Source: Guyanagaster necrorhizus (Eukaryota > Basidiomycota > Agaricomycetes > Agaricales > Physalacriaceae). From it: a stretch of DNA of 64,000 bases. A program made the translations under genes and the position numbers. Location of the stretch: assembly GCF_019112545.1 (NCBI RefSeq), contig NW_025064893.1, positions 540,987 through 604,986 of the forward strand, written 5' to 3'. The notes beneath the pieces were generated by a model. It had not been told where the DNA came from. It searched no databases and was given only the letters and a program-made list of their open reading frames with translations. Shown one piece after another: positions 1 to 9,399 of this stretch. Positions within the stretch are counted from its first letter, which is position 1; every line of letters begins with the position of its first letter.

Positions 1-1601
1 AGGCTTCAGTGTTCCTCCTTGGTTTTGGACATGATGAGAATGTCGTCCAGGTAGATGGTAACCTTCCCGGTGGCGATGAGGTCCTTGAAGATGTCGTTCA
101 TCATCCACTGAAAGGTGGCCGGGGAGTTTGTTAGACCGAAGAACATTACAGTTGGTTCGAAAAGGCCCCGGTTGGTCCTGAATGCGGCTTTCCACTCGTC
201 CCCTTCTTTTATCTGGACATTGTTGTATCCCCAACGGACGTCGAGTTTGGTGTAGTACTTGGCTCCCCGGAGTTTATCCATTAACTCCGAGATTAATGGT
301 AATGGGTATCGGTTTTTAATGGTCATCTCGTTCAATTTCTGGTAGTCCTGCACGGGCCGGAGTTTGCCGTCTTTCTTCTTTACAAAGAAGAAGGGAGAAG
401 CCATTGGGGACTTTGATGGTCAGATCCGTCCCGAGGACAAGTTCTCATCAAGGAACTTGTCGAGTTCCTGTTGTTTCTGATTGCTGAGAGGGTATGTCTT
501 GCAGTCCAGATTCATGTTGGCATTGGGGATCAGCTCAATAGCATGGTCCCAGGACTTTGGGCATGGGAGCTCGTTGAAACTTTCCTTCTCGAAGAGGTCT
601 CGGAAGTCTCGTGCCCACTCTGGCACCATTTCCTCGAACGTCTTTTCCTTTCTCCCTTCGTTGGCCCTGGCTGCCAGGTTATTGGCATGGTGGACGGCAC
701 GGATGCGAATTTCCTTTTGCAGGTCGATTGCTAGGATGGTTTCCCCATCCTCCATCTCTTCGTCCCATCTGTCCTCCAGATCCTCATCTGGTAGCTCGTA
801 TGGAATTTTTCGACACCGGCATCGGGCAAAGGTGAGCCGACTGGTCTTCCAATTGATGAGCGGATTGTGGCGAATGAGCCAGTCGTGCCCAAGGAATATC
901 TCCTTTGTTTCTAGGTCCATTACGGCCAAGTCGATCCTTTCGGAGTGATCCCCGATGGTTAGTCAGAGTTCGACGAACTCCGTGATCGATCCGGCCTGGT
1001 TCTTCGTCCCGTCGGCATTGTATACCGGGATGGGTGCAGCGGTTGATCTGGTGGGAAGGTGGTGCTGTTGGACAAAGGTTCGGTTGATGGAACTACCAGT
1101 GCATCCGCTGTCAATCAGAGCAGTTACTGCATGCCTTGTACGGTTGGTCAGGGTTTCGATTTGGGCCTTTGTAGTCAGGTCCCAACCAGGAGTTTTGGTT
1201 CGTCGGATGAACTTTTGTGGTCCTTTTAATTTGTCCAACCATTCTAAAGCCTGACTTTGCTCGGCTTTCCGCAGTCCCTGTATTACTTCCGTGGTGATTT
1301 TGCCGGTCCGGGTTTGGTGTATCCACCCTCCTAGCATGGCTTTGGCCACGCTTTCGTCTGCTGCTTCCCTGATGGCTCGCCAGGTCTATTCGGTCTTGAA
1401 TGGTTTGAGCCACATCTTGGGGCCCTCTGCCCCTATTTGGCCCGTGGGTGCTTGAGCTTCTTTTTTCGACTCTTTTGGGTGTGCGGTACTAGATGGTATA
1501 TTCGAATGCTTCTTTGATACTACAGAAGTGGCATAAGTTTGTACAACGGCTTGATCCTGCACACCGTAAAGTCCTTTGGCCGATCCAGTGGAGTCGCTCA
1601 C
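1..1601 (-). pseudogene. pol of element A: protease and reverse transcriptase, partial
   Basis: Pol continues in a single frame (-1 relative to gag) from 1601 to the window edge. The aspartic protease active site is DSGCTGSSIN (about 1080-1110). Reverse transcriptase starts near 420 with [17 protein letters not shown] and reaches the catalytic YLDD box near 45-60. In-frame stops lie near 1385 (TAG where element B has Trp), 960 (TGA) and 417 (TGA where B has Trp). The YLDD motif is intact here, unlike element B. RNase H and integrase should lie to the left of the window. Confidence 0.85.
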
Positions 1602-4600
1602 TGACTGGCCCCCTCTTTTACCTCCTCAATCTTTGTTTCCTTTCTGAGCTCTTCGTCTTCCTTCTGCAGTTCGGCGATCTGGGCTCGGATGTCTTCGCGG
1701 GTTCGCTTCTTCTTTGGGCAGTCTTTAGCCATATGGCCTTTTAGCCCGCAGTTGAAGCATTTCCCTTCCTTCTTCATCCGATCGATATCCATCGGCTTCC
1801 TGGTCCCAGTATATGTGGTTCCTGTTCCCGTTTTCTGGCTTTCGTAGGTTGGGTGAGTCCCTGATGGTTTCCTGGCAGTTTGCCCTGACTTGTTCGGGGT
1901 TGGTGGGTTCTGCTTCCTGGGAGTGTCCTGGAAGGTCATCGACTCCGCTTTCTGCCTTTGCCATTCCTTGTACATCTCTACAATCTGTTCTTTCCATTCA
2001 TCATAGCCGATCGGCATTAGTCCCTTGATGCCGATCGCTGAGATCATAGTGATGTAGGAGGAAGGGACGCCCCTTTTGAGGGCCTCGACCATTCTCCTGG
2101 AGTTGCTGATGTCTTCTCTGATGCCAGCGAGTTTCGCCAGTCTCTCGAGCTCATCGAAGTAGTCTGTCGCTGCTTTATCCGCCATCTTGTATTCTTTGAT
2201 CTTCTGTTTATGTACCTCCTATACTGCGGGATCAATGAATTTGTCGTTCAACATTTGTTTGAAGATGACCCAGGAGGGGTATCGATAGTGGTTTCGAGTG
2301 CTGGAGCAGAAGTTCGGCAAGATTAAGATCCACCAGGTCTTAGCCTTCTCTTCCAGGTATGAGGCAGCGAATGCGACCTTGTTCATGTCGGTTCCGAGGT
2401 ATCCAATATAGGCCTCGAAATATTGTTCACAATCGACCAGGAATCGGTCGATGTCATTGAAGGCCTCCTTGAAAGGTCGGGGCTTTCGGAGAAGGTCTGG
2501 GCGGCATTGTAGTACTTGGGCATTTTCTGGGAGTGCCCCCATAGGGTTGGGCCATTCGTCAAAGGGAGGTCGTCGCCATTCGATGGGTGGCCCCGGGAAT
2601 GAGTGTAGGGAGTTATCGTCGGTGATGGGACTCCCTTTGGGGTCTTGGATTCAGATGATGACTCCGTCTTTAATTGTAAATCCAAGGCACGTGGCCTCTG
2701 GGTCATCCTGGGCCGGTTCCTTCCCTTTTCCGCTGGGCCCGGCCTCATCAGGAGGGGGCTGTGCTCCTAGTAGTTGGCTTCCTTTCCCAGTCCATGGGTT
2801 TCGGAAGCCTTCGACTCGGCGTTTGTCGGGACATGGTCTGGTTTGAGTGAGCCGAGAAGCCGTTCCTGGGATGGAGCGTCGGCTGGACCCGGCTATGCTT
2901 CGGGCCGAGGGTGCTGTATACACGGCCCTCCTTGGCATGACGGGTGGGGTCTGCGGTAGCAGCTGGATGCTTATTTGTGGTTGGAATGGGAGCATCGGCC
3001 CGAGTGGGTCTTCAGGATGCCGACAGCCATATTCCTTCCAGGCGTATTCCGTTGTGGCATACTGTAAAATTCTTTTCTTTTCCATTGAGTCTGCGTACCG
3101 ATATTCGAGTCCCAGGGGGGTCGCCAACCAGTGGGCGTCTCCCCATAAGAAAAGCATTCCCTGCTCATACAACTCCATGTACTCCTTCTGCCTGTTCCTT
3201 TCAATTTCTTCCCTTAATGCGTCTTCATCTGGTCGCTGTCCTGCATATGTCATAAAGTGCCGGGGGTCAAAGGGCCCTTCCTTGTCCTCCCCATTGTCCT
3301 CACTGTCCTCGCTGTCCTCCCCTAGGAGGGAACCTGCAAGCTGGGCGGAAGCGAGGGGCTTGAGTCGCAGCGTCGATGGGGAGCCCCCCAGTGTTACTGG
3401 GTCCCGCGCCGTTCTCGTCGGTTCGCTGGACTGGTACGGGTGGGACTCCGTAGTACCTTGTTCCACCCGCCATTCTCGCTCTCTCCAGTTCTTCGCTATA
3501 GAGGCCGAAGTTTCTGTAGAACTCCGGAAGAAGGAACTGGTGGGCAACCCGACTTCCGAGGAATCGTCAGAGGGCGAGGTCGGAGACGTGGGCATTGTCA
3601 GGTACTCGGAGCCCATAGGCGTCGAGTACAGAGTCGGTGTCGGATGCGATGGTGTCTGTTCTGCTGGGATACTGTAGGTCTGGAGGGGAAGGTCTTCTTC
3701 CCCTCCTCTCGGCTTCGCTTCTGGTGACAGGGCTCCCTGGTCCGGCCCAGGGATCCTCGTCAGAGTGTGGCTCTCTAAAGGGAGACTCAGACCCTGAGGA
3801 CTGGAGCCCATATCCTGTGGGGGAGGTGGAGCCCATCCTCTCTGCCTCTTCTCGTCTCCTTCTTGCCCGCCCCTGTCGGTTGTACTCTGCTTCCTCGTAC
3901 TCTCGCTGGGCCTGTTCCTGTGTGTACTCGGCAAGCTCTTCTCAGGCTCGTTCTTCCTCTGCTCTACGCTGCTGGGCCTGCTGCTGCTGTCGTAGTGCGC
4001 TGTCATAATTGAATGGGACGGTAAGGTCCCAATCCGAGAATACTCTCCAGATGATCCTGTCTCTTGCAATCCTCCCTCTTTGGCTGGCAGTACCGACTTC
4101 TGGCTCGCTCCCGACATGGAGGTGTCGGTATGGGTCTCCGGCTGCCGAGATGGCAATTTCGACGTTGGCGTAGTCAGGGTGTATGGTCCTGCCATGGGGA
4201 TTCTCGATCCCCAGCCTGCTGATGGACCTGCTGGAGTCGAAGTTCGGCTCGGTGGGCTTGTAGAGGGGGTCTCAGGGCGGGTTGGGGGAAGTCCTGGTTC
4301 TCGAAGCCACCCGAGAGGCATCACGGGAGTCCCGAGCATGGTTTCCAATCCCTGGGGTGCGAGAGGCGGTGGAAGGGTTACTGGGGATTGGAGGGAGATT
4401 GTGGGGGACCTCCTGGGCAACCTGGGGGACCGTCGTGGTCCACGGGTTTTGGAACCCTGTGAGGTTATGGTCTCGGTTTCTGCTGTCAGGTCGTCGAGGA
4501 GGGTATCAGTGTCCTTCTTCTTCTTGAGGGCTCCCTGTATCCTGGCGGCTATGCCCAGCTTCTGGTATGGGAAACTCCTCCAGCTGGAAGGTCGTTCTGG

Positions 4601-4618
4601 CAGAGGGAGGGATGTCAT
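1598..4618 (-). pseudogene. gag of element A (nonsense-interrupted)
   Basis: One continuous minus-strand frame of about 1,000 codons. The first about 650 residues are Pro/Ser/Thr-rich and low in complexity. A capsid-like core follows (PFKEAFNDIDRFL, YLEEKAKTWW, typical of Retrotrans_gag), then a CCHC knuckle, CFNCGLKGHMAKDC, near 1750. In-frame stops occur at 2651-2653 and 2216-2218. In element B the second site is an Arg codon and the first region is open, which fits CGA to TGA transitions. The frame ends with TGA at 1598-1600, where pol opens in the -1 frame, the usual Ty3 gag/pol arrangement. Confidence 0.8.
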
Positions 4619-4820
4619 GGAGAGGGAGGTCCGGGGTTATGTTTCTGAGGATATGTTGAATCTGCTGGAAAGCTTGGTAGTGCCTGACAATCCAAGCGGT
4701 AATTGATTGTCGCCCTCGGCAACAAGTGATGATGGCTAGAAGGCTGAGCAGCGTTCCGATGATGGAAGCTATTAGCTCAAAAAAGTCATGGTTTAGGTTG
4801 TGGGTCGTAGCTGGAGTCAT
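4506..4820 (-). CDS. Small membrane-segment leader ORF of element A
   Basis: 104 codons from the first ATG after the LTR leader. Residues about 10-30 include the motif FFELIASIIGTLLSLLAII, a likely transmembrane helix, followed by a Cys/Arg-rich turn and a helix (SITAWIVRHYQAFQ), then LPLHDIPPSA. The ORF overlaps the start of the gag frame by about 110 nt in another frame. Element B has the same arrangement at 6381-6761, so the frame change is ancestral and not a random break. I do not know a function. It may be a separate small protein, or the N-terminus of Gag reached by frameshifting or splicing that could tether Gag to membrane. Confidence 0.6.
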   Translation of the reverse strand: MTPATTHNLNHDFFELIASIIGTLLSLLAIITCCRGRQSITAWIVRHYQAFQQIQHILRNITPDLPLHDIPPSARTTFQLEEFPIPEAGHSRQDTGSPQEEEGH

Positions 4821-4876
4821 TCGGTTTCTCAGCACAATTGGGCTTGAGAAAGGGAAGGAGGAAGCTTCGAGCTAAT

Positions 4877-5310
4877 TGTTAAGCCTAAGCGTCACATGCA
4901 CAGACACACGTGGTAAACGGATGTTCCTTCGCACTTCGAGGAATCAGCCGAGTCCACTAGAGTATATCCGTTTGTTGTGACTCAAGGTCAGATATAGACT
5001 CGAGGTAGAATGGTGTGTATAAACTTTAGCTCAAAGCTGGGGTATACCAGCGAGAGCTGCAGTCCTTAAATACTGTACAGTTGTCTGCTAATTATACTAC
5101 TGCTTATTATGTGTGTCTGCATCCATTGTGCTCGTTGTCCTTGAGCGTCACTATCATACATAAAAGGTCAATTGTGTGTTGTTGAGCGCGACCGTCATAA
5201 TGTCTTGATGGAAAGTTTTAGTTGTGCTGACCAAGCTTCCCACGGTCTTGTGCCTTCTGACTCAGCGTAAATAGGGGTAAAAGGAAAGAAAAAGGGAATA
5301 AATCGTAACA
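4877..5310 (-). repeat. LTR of element A (5' LTR, 434 bp)
   Basis: In element orientation it begins TGTTACGA and ends GGCTTAACA, with TGTTA/TAACA inverted ends. It is followed by a leader (ATTAGCTCGAAGC) aligned with the leader of element B (ATTAGTTTGAGAC). A TATTTAAGG box inside is a plausible TATA signal. It is clearly related to the element B LTR but shorter and diverged, so A and B are different subfamilies. The start of the leader does not show the usual TGG of a tRNA primer site. Confidence 0.85.
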
Positions 5311-5663
5311 TTACTATAGTGAGAGCTACACTATTTAAATACTAAATTCTTATTGTTCTAAGAATATAACTATCTAATTGTCCTTGCTGGTGCTGTATAG
5401 CATTTTGTCCAGCATTACTAAGATACCTACAAAAAGTATTGTTCTGCTGTTGAGCTGTTACTGCTGTGCAAAGATAAGAGAGGCTTCTCTGTCATTATGC
5501 TGTTGTGTGACTTCACAGCAGTGACCAGAATTGGGGTGGTGTTGCTGACTAAGCATTCCCATGATCCTAAGCACCAGGTCTAGGTGCCCTGATTAAGCAG
5601 AAATAGAGGTCAATCCTGAATAAATCAAGGAAAAAGGAAAAGAAAATAGAAAAAATCATAACA
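5311..5663 (-). repeat. Partial Ty3 LTR interrupted by element A
   Basis: Read on the minus strand it starts TGTTATGATTTTTTC at 5663 and follows the element B LTR, including CTCTATTTCTGCTTA and the TATTTAAATAG box, up to CTCTCACTATAGTAA at 5311. There it stops abruptly at element A. The missing about 150 bp should reappear left of element A. It is the remains of a third Ty3 insertion (solo LTR or element) inside the copia element. Confidence 0.75.
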
Positions 5664-5798
5664 ATTAGTTGATGATACTTAAGGATGCTGACTTTCTTGA
5701 GGAGTATGCCATAGCCATTTCAACAGCTGATGCAGAAGCCTTAGAGCCATGCAGTCTAGCTGAAGTGAAGTATCAGCCTGATTGGCCTTTGTGGGAAG
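5664..5798 (+). pseudogene. Ty1/copia pol fragment left of element B
   Basis: The plus-strand frame from 5669 reads the typical N-terminal edge of a basidiomycete copia reverse transcriptase (EALEPCSLAE, PDWPLW). It is interrupted at 5799 by element B and continues in frame at 14279. Its left side is cut by the partial Ty3 LTR at 5663. Confidence 0.8.
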
Positions 5799-6324
5799 TG
5801 TTACGATTTTTTCTATTTTCTTCCTATTTTTCTTTCTTTTCCTTCGGAAATAACCCCTATCTTTGCTTAGTCAGGGTGCTTAGGCCAGTGCTAATGACCA
5901 TGGGAACACTTAGCTCAACAGCCCAGTTGGTCATTCTCCTATTGCACTGCTGTGTGCTGTGAAGGGAGAGACAATACTCTTTTTGTCCCTAAATTGCAGT
6001 GCACAACCACAGCTCCACAGCAAGACAACAGCTTTTGTGGGAAGCCTGGCAACAGTAGGGGAAACAGCTCTACAGCAGACAATATCTTTTGTGAACAGTT
6101 ATTTATAATGCGATAACAGAACAGTATTTAAGTAGTTTAGTTCTCACTGTAACACCCCAGTCTCAAACTAAAGTTTTACTTCACCATCTCATCTCGAGCG
6201 AACTGCAAACGCCTTGACTACACAACACCAATAGCACATAAGTGAACTCTGATAGTATAACCTGAAGTGTGAGGTTCTATCAGTTTATCATGTGTCATTG
6301 GTCATATGGAATTTAGGCTTAACA
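5799..6324 (+). repeat. 5' LTR of element B (526 bp)
   Basis: TGTTACGA...GGCTTAACA. It has exactly the same length as the 3' LTR. By eye the two differ at about 35 positions, all transitions, with no gap. A TATTTAAGTAG box lies near 6130. Confidence 0.93.
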
Positions 6325-6380
6325 ATTAGTTTGAGACTTCTCGCTTTCCTTTCTCAGACCCAACTGTGCTGAGAAACTGA

Positions 6381-6761
6381 ATGCCCTCTGCTTTAAATCC
6401 ATCCGACCCAAACTTTACTCATGAGTTCTTCGAACTCTTGGCTTCGATCATTGGAACACTGATCAGTTTATTGGTGATCATACAGCTGTGCTGTAGATGC
6501 CAATCTATTACCGCCTGGGCCATCCAACACTACCAAGAGTTCCAGTGTATCTGCACAATCCTCAGAAATGTCATGCCAGACCTCCCCCTCCATGACATCC
6601 CTCCCTCTGTCCGAAACTCCATCCAACACCCTGAAGAAACAGAAGACGAGCCTGGGCACTTGACTGAAAGACATTCTAGGAAAGAGGAGGAGCAGCAGCG
6701 GCAACACGAATACCCCCCAAGACCCCTGTTGGCGATTGTCCAAGACCCTGGAAACCCTTAG
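6381..6761 (+). CDS. Small membrane-segment leader ORF of element B
   Basis: 126 codons from the first ATG, 57 nt after the LTR. It is homologous to the element A ORF at 4506-4820: FFELLASIIGTLISLLVII as the predicted membrane helix, then CCRCQSITAWAIQHYQEF and DLPLHDIPPS. It is fully open although every other gene of this element is full of stops. The gag frame starts in another phase at about 6736. Function unknown. Confidence 0.6.
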   Translation: MPSALNPSDPNFTHEFFELLASIIGTLISLLVIIQLCCRCQSITAWAIQHYQEFQCICTILRNVMPDLPLHDIPPSVRNSIQHPEETEDEPGHLTERHSRKEEEQQRQHEYPPRPLLAIVQDPGNP

Positions 6762-9399
6762 GCTACAGGGTTTCGATGAACCCGACCTGACACCCCCATC
6801 CCCTCCCCCGAGCACAGTGTCCCTATGTCAAGAACTACCGTCGCCCAGTCTGGAATTGGGTGCTGGGCTAGAGACTCCCTGGATGCTGTTCAGATGGCTC
6901 CAGTCATCAGAGGTGCTGACAGGCACCAGTCCCGACACCCCTCATCAACAAGGAGTAGCGGGAGAGGAACAAGGGTCAGTAGTCTCAACCCTTTCTTCGA
7001 TGACATCAACAGAGATGAAGTCCACTACTGGCAAGCAGCATCAAGAGCAGCCAGTAGACTGGAACAGGAGTGAGGAGGAGCCCCATGCCTATCAAGGCAT
7101 GGTCCAGTGGTACTAAACCTAATACGGCCGACTCTCCAGTCCCTTGTCGAGTTCATCAATGCTCCCGACTCTCTATTTCAGAAACCAGCCACTCCCACCA
7201 GTAGCCCTGACCCCTGAACAAGACCAACTGCCGGGGCCATCCATGCTGATGACCACTATTGCCAGCAGTCACCATTCCTCAACAACGACCACCCGCTATC
7301 ATACAGGACAGACACTGTCGCCGAAACTGACGATATCCCCATCTGAGGAGATAGGATACTGTCAGACTTCGGAATAATCGGGGGTGATGACGAGCATATT
7401 GACCCTACCAGGGTCCTCAAAAGGGTCCTCGACAGGCCAATCGCCGCCCTCTTCCTTCACCTCCGGTTCTACAGAAACTTCCACTGGTATCACTGAGCAG
7501 TGGTGCTGCCAGCAGAGAGAGAAGAGGAACAGCCCAACCAGGAGCCTACTCCTCGATCTGGACCCGATGACACCAAGTCAAGTACTCAGCCCACTTGCCC
7601 CAGGAACCTTCGGCCAGCAAGACAGTTCCCTCCTCGAGGGGACCACCGACAAGGGGGCTAAAGGGGACGATGAGGCTGAGGAGGAGGACCAAGGCAGCTG
7701 AGCAGTGGACCCCATCCTTGAGTGGAAAAGTATTATCAGCATAACCATGCACAAAGAGCAGGAGAAGAAACGACGAGAATGAGAGGTGTGGGAGGAGGAG
7801 TTTATTCGGTTATACCAGGAGCAGGTAGCTGAATTATAGAGGAACAATCACTGGCTATGATCATTCCTGAGACGAAGGTATACCGCTGCTGATCCCATTG
7901 AGCAGGAGGAAATTTTACAGTATGCTGTGATTGAGTGCGCTATTTTTAATTTCAATCAGTGATATTTACATTATCAGATAATGGCAATGCCACCATATCG
8001 ACCAAGGTTCAGCAAACAGGAAGCACCAATGCTGTAGATGCCAAGCATGATGCCACCAAAAACAGTGAACACAGCATCCTCTATCCAAATGGTGACATCA
8101 CGATACTCGCTTGCCACGTCGGCCATCCACAGTATGGCATCTCGGCTAACCCGATCCTATGGGCAGCCAAGAACTTATCATCCAAACCTCTGGACCGGCA
8201 CAGGAAGCCGACTACTGGGAGGGCAACCGCCGCCTGATGAAGCAACTGGATCGGTGCCTACCAATGAGAAGAAGGATGACTCTGAAGCGACAGCACAGGG
8301 GTGGACTATCAAAGATGGGCGGATCGTCAAGAAGGAAGGATCGCCGGCACCGAGAAGCCCCATTGCCGATGATAGCTCTTTACATTCCTTTCCTGGGCCT
8401 CCGATGGATTGGGCAGGTCCCCCTGGGAGGGAACTCCTGAATCTGATGTCGCCTCTCGATCCAAAGGTGCATATATTACATGTCAAACTAACACTAGGAA
8501 GGGAGCCCCTGCCTTTCAAAGAGGCCTCAGATGATATCAACCGTTTTCTCATAGATTGCAACCAATATTTCCAGGTATTCGCTTCGTACTTCCTTCACGA
8601 CATGTACAAAGTGAACTATGCTACCACCTACTTTGAAGACAAAGCAAAGATATGGTGGGTACTACTGGCCCTGAACTTCTGATCGACTACCCGACAACAC
8701 CATCAGTATCCCTCCTGGGCAGTCCTAAAGCAGATGATCTATGATAAATTCATGGATCTGGCAGTCCGAGAAGTCTATAAAGCAAAGATAAAGGAGTACA
8801 AGATGAGTGACAAGGCTGCTCCAGACTACTTCGATGAATTAGAATGACTCAGGAAGCTTGCTGGAATCTGAGAAGACATAGCTGACTTGGGACGAATGGT
8901 CAAGTATATGAAGTGAGGAGTGCCGCCTCATTACCTCAAGACCATCTCAGATCTCGGCCATAGCATGCTGGTTGGCTATGATGATTGGAAGTCCCGAATC
9001 ATCCTAATATGGCAGGAACAACAATGGCAGAAGGCAGAAGCGACAAACCTGTGGGACCAACACAGGTACCAGAGACAGGGCTCAAAGCCCTCCATCTCCC
9101 ACGTGACCACGTCCGCCAGGCCTGGCAGCTTAGCCTCAACTTCCAAGAACGATGGGAAGTAAACTGGTAAGGGCCCAAGTACCAGAACGGGTAAGCAAAT
9201 TAATGTGGATCGCCTCAAGAAGGAGGGAAAATGCTTCAATTGTGGCCAACCAGGCCACATGGCACAAAACTGCCTGGAGAAGAAGAATAAATGCATGTGA
9301 GAGGACATTCGGGCACAGATCACTGAGCTAACAAAGGAAGCTCAAGACCTCGGGAACAATGACGAACCTGAGGAGGTAAAAGACAGGGCCAAGCAGTAG
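6736..9399 (+). pseudogene. gag of element B
   Basis: The frame runs from the end of the leader ORF to TAG at 9397-9399. The first part is low-complexity and rich in Ser/Pro/Thr. The capsid core is near 8500-8680 (PFKEASDDINRFL, YFEDKAKIWW). A zinc knuckle CFNCGQPGHMAQNC is encoded near 9234-9275. Several in-frame TGA codons stand where element A has Arg, for example at about 8845 and 8870. Confidence 0.8.

Larger units (their letters stand above)
1..5310 (-). mobile_element. Ty3/gypsy retrotransposon A, 5' part (cut by window edge)
   Basis: A minus-strand LTR retrotransposon. Reading leftward from 5310 it shows an LTR, a short leader, a small membrane-segment ORF, gag with a CCHC zinc knuckle, aspartic protease and reverse transcriptase; RNase H, integrase and the 3' LTR lie beyond base 1. 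The gag and pol pieces stay in two fixed frames throughout, so there are few or no indels. Each frame is nevertheless cut by TGA/TAG codons at sites where element B keeps Arg or Trp, so this copy is probably not autonomous. It is inserted in an older Ty3 LTR (5311-5663); the candidate target duplication next to its right end is 5311-5315, but the left partner is outside the window. Confidence 0.9.

Noticed and set aside
2451..4706. Long plus-strand ORFs opposite element A gag
   Set aside because: They are antisense shadows of a low-complexity, GC-rich gag frame; no motif and no match to element B in that orientation.
5659..5675. TAACAATTAGTT near 5659-5670 as an LTR end plus primer site on the plus strand
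   Set aside because: It resembles the B leader, but the preceding 350 bp read as an LTR start on the minus strand and the following bases are copia coding sequence, so the similarity is accidental.
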